Source: Verrucomicrobia bacterium IMCC26134
Lineage (GTDB): Bacteria > Verrucomicrobiota > Verrucomicrobiia > Opitutales > Opitutaceae
DNA length: 64,000 bases
NCBI GenBank assembly: GCA_000972765.1
Contig: CP011265.1
Coordinates: 558,001 to 622,000 of the forward strand
Direction: 5' to 3'
Position 1 is the first letter of the stretch. Each line of letters opens with the position of its first letter. The translations under genes were made by a program, and so were the position numbers. The notes under the pieces were generated by a model. That model was not told the origin of the DNA. It saw only the letters and a list, made by a program, of their open reading frames with translations, and searched no databases. Positions 53,635-61,931 of the stretch are shown here, in pieces.

Positions 53635-55143
53635 ATGGCTTCCGCTTCCCAACTAGCCTCCTCGCTCAGTCCTTCCGCTTCGCCACAACTGGCCAAGCGT
53701 GCGGAGCTGAGTGCGATCGATGCCTCCACCAAGCTTCCGGCGCTTTTCTTTTTCGGCTCAGCTGTGCTCTGGCTCATCGTCGGAACCCTGTTCGCCTTGA
53801 TCGCCTCCTTTAAGATGCACACGCCGACTTTCCTCGGCGATTACGAGTGGCTCACCTTTGGCCGAGTGCGCACTGCCCACTTGAACGCAGTTATTTATGG
53901 CTGGTCGGTTAACGCTTCATTCGGCGTCGCCTTTTGGCTCATGGCACGTCTCTCCAGGGCTGAATTGCGCCACTCTGGTATGCTGCTTATAGCCTCTGCA
54001 TTCTGGAATGTCGGTGTGACGCTCGGCATTTACGGCATCCTTACGGGGGACTCGACGTCCATTGAGTGGTTAGAGTTTCCGTCTTACGCCACCCCGCTGC
54101 TGTTTTTCGCCTATGCACTGGTTGGTGCATGGACGGTCATAACGTTCCGGTTCGGACGTTCGAAGCACATCTACGTTTCCCAGTGGTATATCCTCGCCGC
54201 GTTATTCTGGTTCCCGTGGCTGTATTCGGTCGCGCAGATCATGCTGATTTTTTCGCCTGCCCGTGGCACGGTGCAATCGTTGGTTAACTGGTGGTTTGCG
54301 CACAATGTCCTCGGGCTTTGGTTCACGCCGATTGGCCTGGGCGCGGTTTATTATTTTCTGCCCAAGGTGCTGGGTAAGCCGATTCATAGCTACTATCTTT
54401 CGGTCCTCGGCTTCTGGTCTCTCGCCATTTTCTACAACTGGGCTGGGGTTCATCACCTCATCGGTGGCCCGGTTCCAATATGGGTGCAGACGGCCGGCAT
54501 CACCGCCTCTTTCATGATGGTCATCCCCGTTATCGTGACCGCAATTAACCATCATCTTACGATGATCGGCAACTTCTCGAAGCTCAAATACAGCCCTACG
54601 TTGCGGTTCATCGTTTTCGGTGCAGTGGCCTATACCTTTACTTCGCTGCAAGGGTCTTCGATGTCGATTCGCAGCTGGTCCGAGGTCACTCATTTCACCC
54701 AATACACCATCGGTCACTCTCATGCCGGCATGTATGCCTTTTTCAGCATGGTGATGTTTGGATCCATTTACTATATCCTGCCCCGTATACTCCTTAAAGA
54801 GTGGCCGTCGGCCAAGTTGATAAGTCTTCACTTCTGGTCTACGGCGTTGGGTGTAATTTTCATGGTGCTCGCGCTGTCGATTGCAGGCGTGAAACAGGGC
54901 ATTGATTTGAATACCTTGCCAGTCGGTGCCGACGGGCACACCGGAAGCCCGGTGCCTTTTCTTGAGATTGTTAAAAACACCATTCCATGGCTTAAGCTTC
55001 GCAGTTACGCAGGCATTCTTATGACCATAGGGCATGTCGCATTTGCGATTAACTTTGTATGGATGTTACTCAAAGCACGCCCTGCCGGCGTCACCGCACC
55101 CACGCTCTTCCGCGATGTGCCTGAACTGGAGGTTTCTCGATGA
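53635..55143 (+). CDS. ccoN: cbb3-type cytochrome c oxidase subunit I
   Basis: The 502-residue product has about twelve membrane helices. Heme and copper ligands are visible: His in VRTAHLNAVIYG, the CuB His in WWFAHNVLGLW, the His pair in WAGVHHLIGG, and the heme His residues in HFTQYTIGHSHAGMY. The Tyr of IFYNWAG matches the cross-linked active-site Tyr of cbb3 enzymes. It reduces oxygen to water at high affinity and pumps protons. It overlaps ccoO by 4 bases. Confidence 0.95.
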   Translation: MASASQLASSLSPSASPQLAKRAELSAIDASTKLPALFFFGSAVLWLIVGTLFALIASFKMHTPTFLGDYEWLTFGRVRTAHLNAVIYGWSVNASFGVAFWLMARLSRAELRHSGMLLIASAFWNVGVTLGIYGILTGDSTSIEWLEFPSYATPLLFFAYALVGAWTVITFRFGRSKHIYVSQWYILAALFWFPWLYSVAQIMLIFSPARGTVQSLVNWWFAHNVLGLWFTPIGLGAVYYFLPKVLGKPIHSYYLSVLGFWSLAIFYNWAGVHHLIGGPVPIWVQTAGITASFMMVIPVIVTAINHHLTMIGNFSKLKYSPTLRFIVFGAVAYTFTSLQGSSMSIRSWSEVTHFTQYTIGHSHAGMYAFFSMVMFGSIYYILPRILLKEWPSAKLISLHFWSTALGVIFMVLALSIAGVKQGIDLNTLPVGADGHTGSPVPFLEIVKNTIPWLKLRSYAGILMTIGHVAFAINFVWMLLKARPAGVTAPTLFRDVPELEVSR

Positions 55144-55850
55144 ATCGCGCCCCCCTTATTTTCCTCGGTATATTCTTCGCCATCGCATTCTCTTGGACGG
55201 GTATAATCCTGACTAATCAGATCAGTTACGGTAGTCTCACCCCTTACGTAAATGCCGACGACGGTAAAGCCTACCCCCAGAGTGTTCCTGGCGATGCCGC
55301 ACGTGGAAAACTAGTCTACCAAGATCTAGGCTGCATCTACTGCCATACCCAACAGGTGCGTCAGCCCGGTTTCGGTATAGACATCGAGCGCGGTTGGGGT
55401 GAACGCGGCAGTGTTGCCCGTGATTACATCCGTGAATCACGCGTTTTCCTCGGCACCATGCGCACAGGGCCGGATCTCCGTAATGTAGGCACCCGCTTTG
55501 CCGGACAAGGTGGTCGCGAGTGGCACATCAAACATTTCTACGATCCGACAATCACATCCGCTGGTTCGATTATGGCCCCTTACCGGTTCCTCTTTGAAAC
55601 CAAGGCGATCATTGGCGATGCCTCTCCCAAGGCGGTGCAGTCCTTGTTACCCGAAAACCACCAACCAGTCGCAGGCTCTGAGATCGTCTTGAAACAACGT
55701 GGGGAGGACTTGATCGCCTACATGCTTTCGCTGAAGGACCCTGAGCTTTATCCAGAAGAGGCAACCAAAGTTTATGTTCCAAAGGCGGAGCCCGCGAAAA
55801 CTGAGCATGGCGCACACGGTGCCGAATCCAACAAGGAGGCCGCGAAATGA
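55140..55850 (+). CDS. ccoO: cbb3-type oxidase subunit II, monoheme cytochrome c
   Basis: The 236-residue product has an N-terminal membrane helix (FLGIFFAIAFSWTGIILTNQ) and one heme motif, CIYCHTQQVRQPGFG, followed by GPDLRNVGTRF and IMAPYRFLF with a likely axial Met. This is the CcoO arrangement. It passes electrons to CcoN from the periplasmic side. It overlaps both neighbours by 4 bases (ATGA), so ccoN, ccoO and the next gene are translated together. Confidence 0.94.
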   Translation: MNRAPLIFLGIFFAIAFSWTGIILTNQISYGSLTPYVNADDGKAYPQSVPGDAARGKLVYQDLGCIYCHTQQVRQPGFGIDIERGWGERGSVARDYIRESRVFLGTMRTGPDLRNVGTRFAGQGGREWHIKHFYDPTITSAGSIMAPYRFLFETKAIIGDASPKAVQSLLPENHQPVAGSEIVLKQRGEDLIAYMLSLKDPELYPEEATKVYVPKAEPAKTEHGAHGAESNKEAAK

Positions 55851-56542
55851 GCACTTCCAACGACAATTCACCCTCTGATAAAAAGGGTCACATCGAACAC
55901 GCCGGCGCCACCGATGAAAGTATTCAGCGTGTGCATGCCATCTTGCTCCGCGAACAAGACGAGCCCAAGGAGGGCTTTACCCCGATGCCGCTCTTCTTGC
56001 TCGGGTTCATCTCCGCGATGATTTTTTTGGGCTCGGTTTATTTCGTCCAAAATCGAGGCGACTTTGATCCCTTGGTTTACGATACGCGTTACGATGCCGA
56101 GGCCGCCAAAGCCGCCGCTTCCGCCCCCAAGGCGCTTACCCCTGAGCAGATCATCGCCAAGGGTAAGGTGCTGTATAATACTTGTGCCTCCTGTCATACT
56201 CCAAGTGGCATGGGCGTGCCCGGCGCATTCCCACCGCTCGCCGGTTCCGAATGGGTGAACGGTTCGGAGGAAGTCCTCGTTCGCATCTTGTTACATGGCC
56301 TTGCCGGCCCCGTCACGGTTAAGGGCAGTATTTACAACGGTAACATGCCGGCCTTTGGTCCCGGTGGCGGTTATAGCTGGAACGATGAAAAAATCTCCCA
56401 AGTTTTATCCTATGTTCGCCAGGAATGGGGTAATACCGGCACTGCTATCACTGCTGAAAGGGTAGCTGAAATTCGCAAACTCGAAGCATCCCGCAGCAAA
56501 CCATGGAGCGAGGCCGAGTTATTGCCCTTGGAGAAGCGTTAA
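55847..56542 (+). CDS. ccoP: CcoP-like cbb3 oxidase subunit with a single heme c
   Basis: The 231-residue product opens with a charged N-terminus, one membrane helix (FLLGFISAMIFLGSVYFVQN), then a class I cytochrome c domain with one heme site, NTCASCHTPSGMG, and PAFGPGGGYSW where an axial Met (NMPAF) lies. Classical CcoP has two heme c sites and about 300 residues, so this is a shortened, monoheme form. It ends the respiratory block. No ccoQ is seen between ccoN and ccoO or after ccoO. Confidence 0.88.
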   Translation: MSTSNDNSPSDKKGHIEHAGATDESIQRVHAILLREQDEPKEGFTPMPLFLLGFISAMIFLGSVYFVQNRGDFDPLVYDTRYDAEAAKAAASAPKALTPEQIIAKGKVLYNTCASCHTPSGMGVPGAFPPLAGSEWVNGSEEVLVRILLHGLAGPVTVKGSIYNGNMPAFGPGGGYSWNDEKISQVLSYVRQEWGNTGTAITAERVAEIRKLEASRSKPWSEAELLPLEKR

Positions 56543-56649
56543 ACCCTCTGCTGTGATGTTTTTAATTTCTGGTCGGCAAGGGGCATGCACCCTGCTTGAT
56601 CATTAAGGAGATGGACCTGTCCTGTTGTCTGCTTAAGTCTTATCCCGTT

Positions 56650-57123
56650 ATGAAAATCCGTTTACTTTCCCTTGCGCTTGTTCCTCTGATGTTGGCTGGC
56701 TGCAATCATGCGGCGCGTCACGAGATGGGGGGCAATGCGCCGGTGGCGGAGGAGTTTGTCGCACTGAAGACGCTGTCCGGAACGAGCTGGATTTTAATTT
56801 CACTTGAAGGTCTCCCCCTCGCTCCCATCGCCTCTGACGCAGCTCCGCTTTCGCTGGAGTTTTCAACCGATGCTAAAGAGGTGATCGGTTACAGTGGGGT
56901 GAATCGTTTTGCTGGACGTTATGATCAGGAGGGTGCGTCCTTGCAATTTGGGCCTCTTTCACTGACCCGTCGTATTGGCCCTGCGGATCTTCAGGAGATT
57001 GAGGGCCGTTTTACGCGGATATTAAGCGGCGCCAGCGGATGGAGGCAGAACGGTAAAACCCTTCAGCTATTGGTCGCAGGAAGGGTGGGCGCCATCTTAG
57101 CGCCTGCCGCTTCAACTAAGTAA
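56650..57123 (+). CDS. META-domain lipoprotein
   Basis: The ATG at 56650 gives 157 residues with a lipobox PLMLAGC. The mature part holds a META domain (HslJ-like): LSGTSWILISLEGLPL, YSGVNRFAGRYDQEG and a second half with LTRRIGPADLQEIEGRF. META-domain proteins are found in the bacterial envelope, and HslJ is linked to heat and antibiotic stress; the exact role here is unknown. It lies 107 bases after ccoP and is probably transcribed on its own. The usual CGN motif is replaced by SGVNR. Confidence 0.82.
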   Translation: MKIRLLSLALVPLMLAGCNHAARHEMGGNAPVAEEFVALKTLSGTSWILISLEGLPLAPIASDAAPLSLEFSTDAKEVIGYSGVNRFAGRYDQEGASLQFGPLSLTRRIGPADLQEIEGRFTRILSGASGWRQNGKTLQLLVAGRVGAILAPAASTK

Positions 57124-57156
57124 ACGCTGCCTGCCCCAATTTATTCTTCGTCTTGC

Positions 57157-57669
57157 TCAGGGGGCGAAGGTGATGGCGGCGGTGGTGCCGCCTTTGCGGG
57201 CGACCATTTCGACCAGGCGTTGGATTTCGAGTTCAGCGGTGCGCTTTTGGATGCGGGTGAGCTCCACGTCGTTCGCGAAGTCAAAGTTGGCTTGGATCGC
57301 CTTGTCTTTCTCGGCGCGCAGGGCCGCGAGCTCCACCTCCAGCTTCTTCACTGTCGCGGCGTGGGCGGCGGCGGTGGTAGTGAAGGTGGCGGTGTCGTCG
57401 GCGATGCGTTTGGTGTCGGCCGCCCATTTGGCGCGTTTGTCGTCCTCTTTCTTCTTTTCCTCGGCCTGGCGCTCCGTTTCGCGTTTGTCTGCGTCGGCCT
57501 TGGCTTGGCGCTCGGCCTCGGCTTTTTGGGCGGCTTCGTCGGCTTCTTTCCTGGCTTTGGCCGCAAGCACTTGCTGCTCCTGGGCGGCCGCTTCTTTGCT
57601 GTGCTTCAGGTAGATGCCGCCGAAGGCTAAAGTGAGCGCAATCGGAACGATGACGTAAATTTTGTTCAT
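57157..57669 (-). CDS. Anchored coiled-coil protein (second of a tandem pair)
   Basis: The 170-residue product has an N-terminal membrane helix (about 3-22) followed by a long coiled coil of Ala, Glu, Lys, Arg and Gln (about 28-150) and a short Gly/Thr tail. It has the same length and layout as the gene 19 bases upstream, so the pair came from duplication. The coil would extend into the periplasm. No catalytic motif. It is the last gene of the Ton set and may link or space the ExbB/ExbD/TonB complex; that is inference. Confidence 0.8.
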   Translation of the reverse strand: MNKIYVIVPIALTLAFGGIYLKHSKEAAAQEQQVLAAKARKEADEAAQKAEAERQAKADADKRETERQAEEKKKEDDKRAKWAADTKRIADDTATFTTTAAAHAATVKKLEVELAALRAEKDKAIQANFDFANDVELTRIQKRTAELEIQRLVEMVARKGGTTAAITFAP

Positions 57670-57688
57670 GTGGGTGGTTCCTTGCGGG

Positions 57689-58201
57689 TTACTTGGCCGG
57701 GGCGACGGGCGCGGGCGGCGGGGTGTTGAGCTTGGTGAGCAGGGCTTGCAAGGATTGCACGTTGGCCTGGGCCTTGAGCACGAAGTCCTGAAGGAAGGCT
57801 TTTTCGGTTTCGCTGGTTTTGCGGCCCTCTGCGAGTCTGACGAGCTCGGCTTTTTCTTTGGTGAGGTCGAGTTTTACGCGCTCGATCTGGCGGGCCAGTT
57901 TCTCCTGCTCGCGGAAGACTTTGTCGCGGGCGTCGATGGCGACCTGCCGGGCTTCCTTTTCCACCAGCTCGCGGGCGGCTTTGGCGTCGCGGTCCTTTTT
58001 GCGGATTTCCTGGGCGCGGATGGCGTCGGCCATGGCGACCTTGCGGGCGTCTTGCTCGGCCTTGAGTTTGGCGTCGCGGGCGGCGACGACTTGCTCGGCC
58101 TTGGCTTTGTCGCGGGCGAGCTGGCCGTTGCGGTGCTGGAGGTAGACGGCGATAAACACCGCGAGGGCGGCCAGAGGAGCGATGAAGTAAACTTTTTTCA
58201 T
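57689..58201 (-). CDS. Anchored coiled-coil protein (first of a tandem pair)
   Basis: The 170-residue product begins MKKVYFIAPLAALAVF, a membrane helix to about residue 20, and is followed by a charged coiled coil (EQDARKVAMADAIRAQEIRK, REQEKLARQIERVKLDL) and a Pro/Ala-rich end. It resembles its downstream neighbour in length and order of parts, though the coil sequences have diverged. It lies 71 bases after the TPR gene. Function unknown; a link with the Ton system rests on position. Confidence 0.8.
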   Translation of the reverse strand: MKKVYFIAPLAALAVFIAVYLQHRNGQLARDKAKAEQVVAARDAKLKAEQDARKVAMADAIRAQEIRKKDRDAKAARELVEKEARQVAIDARDKVFREQEKLARQIERVKLDLTKEKAELVRLAEGRKTSETEKAFLQDFVLKAQANVQSLQALLTKLNTPPPAPVAPAK

Positions 58202-58272
58202 GGGCGCGGAACGGGAGACGAAAGGGGAGGCGGGTGGCGGGCTGCGAGTGGCTGGGAGCTAGTGGCGTGTGG

Positions 58273-59661
58273 CTAGGCTTTGGGTTTGAGGGGCTCGCGT
58301 TCGCGGAGAGCCTCCTGGATGGCCTTGGCGAGAGGGTCGAGCGCTGCGGCGGTGACCTCGGTGTGGGTGCGGGCGTCTTCGATCCAGCGGCCGGCTTCTT
58401 CGTAGCGCTGGAGTTCGTAGGCGAGATAGGCGAGGTAGAGCGAGACCTGGCCGGGTTTTTCGATCGTGGCCTGGGCGCGGGCGGAGCGGCCGCGCTCGTA
58501 GGCTTCGGCGACCTTGCCGGTATTGTAGTAAAACTGGGCGAGCGAAAACTCGAGGGCGGCGTCGGCGGGGAAGGCTTTGAGGGCCCGCTCGAGGGTGGTG
58601 GCGGCCTTGGCCTCCTGGTTGGTCTGCTGGTAGGCGGAGGCGAGGAGCTCCCAGTTGCGCTTCTGGTTTTCCAGGGTGCCGTCTGACAGGCCTTTTTCCA
58701 ACAGGGTGGCGGCGCGGCCGAACTGCTGGATGTTAAAGAGCACGGCGACGCGGGTGTAGTGGTCCTTGGGCGTGTTCAAAAAGCCTCGGGTCTGGGCTCG
58801 CTCGATGGTGAGCAGGGCGCGGATGTTTTGGCGAAGGGCGAAGGCGGGATCCTTGGACTCGGCGGCGGAGGCCAGGTAGATGGACTGGAGTTGCTGCCAG
58901 GTGCCGGCGACCGAGTCGGGTTTGGCGGCGATGAGTTCGAGGACCTCGGCGGAGCGGGTGTAGTCGCTAAGCTGCTGGTGGCAGGCCAGCAGGATCTGGT
59001 AGAGCTGGTTGCTCGGGTTGACCGCGAGCAGCAGGCCTTGCTCGGCCTGGGCAATGGCCTCCTTGATCCGCGCCTGGTCGGGCTTCTGGGCGTCCTGGGT
59101 GCCGAGGTTGTAGAGCAGGGAGGCAGCGAAGAGGCGGGTGTCGAGCGTGGCGGCGGGGCTGAGCGCGAGCCAGCGGTTGATCATGCCCAAGGCGCGTTCC
59201 AGGTCGGCGATACGGGCCTTGGGCACCTTGGACTCTTCTCCGCGCTGGTAGTAGAGCTGGGCGAGGACGTAGAGCTGCTCCAAAGCGGAGCTGGCGTCGG
59301 CAAACTGTGGATAACGTTCACCCAAGGCGAAGGAGCGTTCGAGTGGGCCCAGCGCGGCGGTGAGTTTACCCTGGGTTAAAAGGATCTGGGCCTGCACCTG
59401 GGCGAGCACGTAGACGTCAAAGCTGTCGGCCGGGGCCTGGGCGAGCAGTCGTTCGATGAGCGCCAGGCCTCCGTTATAATCCTTGGCCTCAACAAAAGTG
59501 CGCAGTTTGCCGAGTTCAGTGGAGGTCTTTTCCGATATCTCTTTTTTGGGTGGCTCGGCACTTTGGGCGCGGAGCGCGGCCGGCTGGACCGCGAGGGCGA
59601 GCAAGGCAATGAGCAGCCAGGCGGAAAGACGGGAGAGGCGGGAAGGGAGGGCGGGGCTCAT
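58273..59661 (-). CDS. Secreted tetratricopeptide-repeat protein of the Ton cluster
   Basis: The 462-residue product has a signal peptide (LSAWLLIALLALAVQPAALRAQS) and is otherwise a run of TPR-type helical pairs: FVEAKDYNGGLALIERLLAQ, LASAYQQTNQEAKAATTLERAL, LEFSLAQFYYNTGKVAEAYE and LAYLAYELQRYEEAGRWIED. It should lie in the periplasm and bind partner proteins. The start overlaps the tonB stop by 4 bases, so it is coupled to the Ton system; TPR proteins beside ExbB/ExbD/TonB are common in this phylum. Confidence 0.88.
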   Translation of the reverse strand: MSPALPSRLSRLSAWLLIALLALAVQPAALRAQSAEPPKKEISEKTSTELGKLRTFVEAKDYNGGLALIERLLAQAPADSFDVYVLAQVQAQILLTQGKLTAALGPLERSFALGERYPQFADASSALEQLYVLAQLYYQRGEESKVPKARIADLERALGMINRWLALSPAATLDTRLFAASLLYNLGTQDAQKPDQARIKEAIAQAEQGLLLAVNPSNQLYQILLACHQQLSDYTRSAEVLELIAAKPDSVAGTWQQLQSIYLASAAESKDPAFALRQNIRALLTIERAQTRGFLNTPKDHYTRVAVLFNIQQFGRAATLLEKGLSDGTLENQKRNWELLASAYQQTNQEAKAATTLERALKAFPADAALEFSLAQFYYNTGKVAEAYERGRSARAQATIEKPGQVSLYLAYLAYELQRYEEAGRWIEDARTHTEVTAAALDPLAKAIQEALREREPLKPKA

Positions 59662-60326
59662 TGCGCGTCCAGATTGAAGTTGAGCGGTTGTTGCACGCGG
59701 GTGTTGACGGCTGCGCCGCCTTTTTTACCGGGTTTAAACTTCCACTTCATGATGGATTGGATGGCGGCCTCTTCGAAGCCGGGATTGGACGAGCGCACGA
59801 TGTAGGGTTCGCGCGGGTCGCCGTTGCTATCGACGATGAAGCCGACCACGACCTCGCCCTTCAGCCCGGAGCGGCGCATCTCGAAGGGATAGACCGGCTT
59901 GATGCGCACGCGGGCCTCGGGCTTCTGGTCGAGGGAGGCCAGGTCGAAGACGTTTTTGAGGCTGTTGCCGCCAGAGCCGGTGACCGGTCTTCCGGTGGGG
60001 ATGGTGATGGCGCCGACCGAGCGGTTCAGGCCGGGGGGAGGAGGGGCCTGGATCTGCTGGACGAAGGGCGAGTCGATGACCGCGCTGATCGAATCGGCCT
60101 GCATGGGCGGGGCCAGCGGAGCGACGTCCTGCGGGGCCTCGCTTGTGTTCTCAACCACCTCGGGCTCCTCGGGCTCGGGAGGCGGAGGCGTCATGATTTC
60201 GATGGTGGGCACCTCCTCGGACTTGGGCGGCCCCTCGGCCTTTTCCTTGGGCAGCAGGCTGGTGAGGGCCATGCCGCCGTGCAGCAGAAGGGAGACGAGG
60301 ATGGCTATGATGAAGTCGCGGCGCAT
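59658..60326 (-). CDS. tonB: TonB-family energy transducer
   Basis: The 222-residue product has an N-terminal membrane helix (AILVSLLLHGGMALTSLL with the His found in the TonB anchor), a Pro/Glu-rich linker (about 30-90) that spans the periplasm, and a C-terminal TonB domain: KPVYPFEMRRSGLKGEVVVGF and IVRSSNPGFEEAAIQSIMKWKF. It carries proton-motive energy from ExbB/ExbD to outer-membrane TonB-dependent receptors. No such receptor is in the window. Confidence 0.93.
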   Translation of the reverse strand: MRRDFIIAILVSLLLHGGMALTSLLPKEKAEGPPKSEEVPTIEIMTPPPPEPEEPEVVENTSEAPQDVAPLAPPMQADSISAVIDSPFVQQIQAPPPPGLNRSVGAITIPTGRPVTGSGGNSLKNVFDLASLDQKPEARVRIKPVYPFEMRRSGLKGEVVVGFIVDSNGDPREPYIVRSSNPGFEEAAIQSIMKWKFKPGKKGGAAVNTRVQQPLNFNLDAQ

Positions 60327-60340
60327 GGGTCGTGGGCGGG

Positions 60341-60778
60341 TCAGCGGCCGGTGGCGCGGAAGGCGGTTTCGATGGTGACGGTTTTGATGCCCGCGAGTCG
60401 GACCTCGTCGAGCACCCGGATGACGTTGCCGTAGCGGGCCCGTTCATCGCCTGTGACAAGCACCCTAGGCAAAGGGGTGGATGATTTATAGGCGACCAGC
60501 CGGGGGGTGATTTCGGAGAGCGTGACCAGTTCCTTGTTCCAGTAAGCGGTGCCCTCGTCGGAAAGCTGGATAATGACGGTGGTGTCCTCGTCGGGCTTGG
60601 CTGCATTGGCGGTGGCCTGGGGCAGGTTGACCGGCACCGACTGGATCTTGTTGAGCGAGAGGGTGAACAAAACGAAGGTGGCCAGGAGGAAGAAGATCAC
60701 GTCGATCAAGGGAATGATCTCGATGCGGGCCTTCTTGGCCGGTGAAAGCTGGATAGGACTAACAAAAATGGAGGACAT
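60341..60778 (-). CDS. exbD: Biopolymer transport protein ExbD/TolR (second copy)
   Basis: The 145-residue product has the ExbD pattern: RIEIIPLIDVIFFLLATFVL with the essential Asp in the single membrane helix, then a periplasmic beta domain (DTTVIIQLSDEGTAYWNKEL, VLVTGDERARYGNVIRVLDE, AGIKTVTIET). It forms the proton channel with ExbB. It is 14 bases after a second, similar ExbD gene, and their membrane helices are nearly identical. Confidence 0.93.
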   Translation of the reverse strand: MSSIFVSPIQLSPAKKARIEIIPLIDVIFFLLATFVLFTLSLNKIQSVPVNLPQATANAAKPDEDTTVIIQLSDEGTAYWNKELVTLSEITPRLVAYKSSTPLPRVLVTGDERARYGNVIRVLDEVRLAGIKTVTIETAFRATGR

Positions 60779-60792
60779 CGTGGTGGCGCGGG

Positions 60793-61218
60793 TTACTTGG
60801 CGCGGATGCGGGTCTCGATCAGGACTTTGCTGATACCGGCCTTGCGCACCTCGTCGACGACGTAGCGGACCTGGGTGAACAGGGCGTTTTCGTCGCCGTT
60901 GATGAGCACTCGCGGGTCGTCCTGGGTCTGCTTATAAGCGGCCAGACGGATGAGGAACTGGTCGAGGGTGATGGGCTCCTTGTCCCAGCCCAAGGTGCCG
61001 TCCTGCCGGATGGTCAGCGTGACCGAGGTGCCGGGATCGCGCGGCTCGCTGGTGTTGGCCGAGGGCAGGGGCACGGCAAGGCCTCCGGTCTTGTTGAGCG
61101 AGAGCGTAAAGAGCACAAAGGTGGCCAGCAGGAAAAAGATCACATCGATCAAGGGAATGATCTCGATGCGGGCCTTCTTCATGCCGCCAGGGCCTGTGCC
61201 ACCGGATGAACCTGCCAT
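60793..61218 (-). CDS. exbD: Biopolymer transport protein ExbD/TolR (first copy)
   Basis: I start at the ATG at 61218 (MAGSSGGTGPGGMKK), just after the ExbB gene; a longer frame from 61560 would lie inside exbB. The 141 residues include RIEIIPLIDVIFFLLATFVL with the channel Asp and a periplasmic domain (TSVTLTIRQDGTLGWDKEPI, VLINGDENALFTQVRYVVDE). Two ExbD proteins after one ExbB are seen in several Gram-negative groups, and both may be needed. Confidence 0.92.
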   Translation of the reverse strand: MAGSSGGTGPGGMKKARIEIIPLIDVIFFLLATFVLFTLSLNKTGGLAVPLPSANTSEPRDPGTSVTLTIRQDGTLGWDKEPITLDQFLIRLAAYKQTQDDPRVLINGDENALFTQVRYVVDEVRKAGISKVLIETRIRAK

Positions 61219-61274
61219 GGTGCGGGGTGCGGGCTGTAAGTTGCGAAAGGGGCGGCGGAGGAGCGAACCTGCGC

Positions 61275-61931
61275 TCAGCTGCGACCGTGAGCTTCCTTCT
61301 TCATGGTGAGTTCGAGGGCGTTGGCTGCGTCGGTGATGTTGTGGCGGGCTTCTTCGACCCGCGCGTTGAGGACGTTGTAAGGCAGCAGGCCGACGATCGC
61401 GATGCCCAGACCTGCGGCGGTGGCGATGAGGGCCTCGCCCACGCCGCCGGTAATCTTGCCGGCGTTCGCCCCGATGTCGCCCTCGCCCAAGGCGCCGAAG
61501 GTGCTCATCATGCCGGTGACCGTGCCCAGCAGGCCGAGCAAGGGCGAGATCGTGATGCAAGTGTCGAGCACGGCGATGCCGCGCTGGAAGCGGTTGAGCT
61601 CCTGGTTGGCCGCGCGGGTGAAAGCGTTGGTCAGGGAGTGCTCGCGGTGCGTCAAGGCGTAGACCAGCACGCGGGCCACGTAGTCCTTGCTGGGAGCGCC
61701 GATCTTCACCGCACCGTCCGCATCACCTTGCTCCACCTTGGCCAGCATCTGCTCCACCACCGCGGGCTGGCGGCGGGTGCTCTCCGTCACCATGAACAAA
61801 ACGCGCTCGACCACCGCGGTCACCGCCACGAACGAAACCAAGAGAATCGGCCACATGATGATGCCGCCGTGGACAAATAGTTCCATGGGCGTCTGGCCCA
61901 TGAGGAAGGAGATCGGGAGGGTGAGTTGCAT
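61275..61931 (-). CDS. exbB: MotA/TolQ/ExbB proton channel protein
   Basis: The 218-residue product has three membrane helices and the MotA/TolQ/ExbB signature: FVHGGIIMWPILLVSFVAVT, FQRGIAVLDTCITISPLLGLLGTVTGMM and ATAAGLGIAIVGLLPYNVL. The start at 61931 is the longest; the Met at 61886 (MELFVHGG) is closer to usual family starts. It forms the pentameric stator of the Ton motor with the ExbD proteins. It heads the seven-gene minus-strand cluster. Confidence 0.93.
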   Translation of the reverse strand: MQLTLPISFLMGQTPMELFVHGGIIMWPILLVSFVAVTAVVERVLFMVTESTRRQPAVVEQMLAKVEQGDADGAVKIGAPSKDYVARVLVYALTHREHSLTNAFTRAANQELNRFQRGIAVLDTCITISPLLGLLGTVTGMMSTFGALGEGDIGANAGKITGGVGEALIATAAGLGIAIVGLLPYNVLNARVEEARHNITDAANALELTMKKEAHGRS

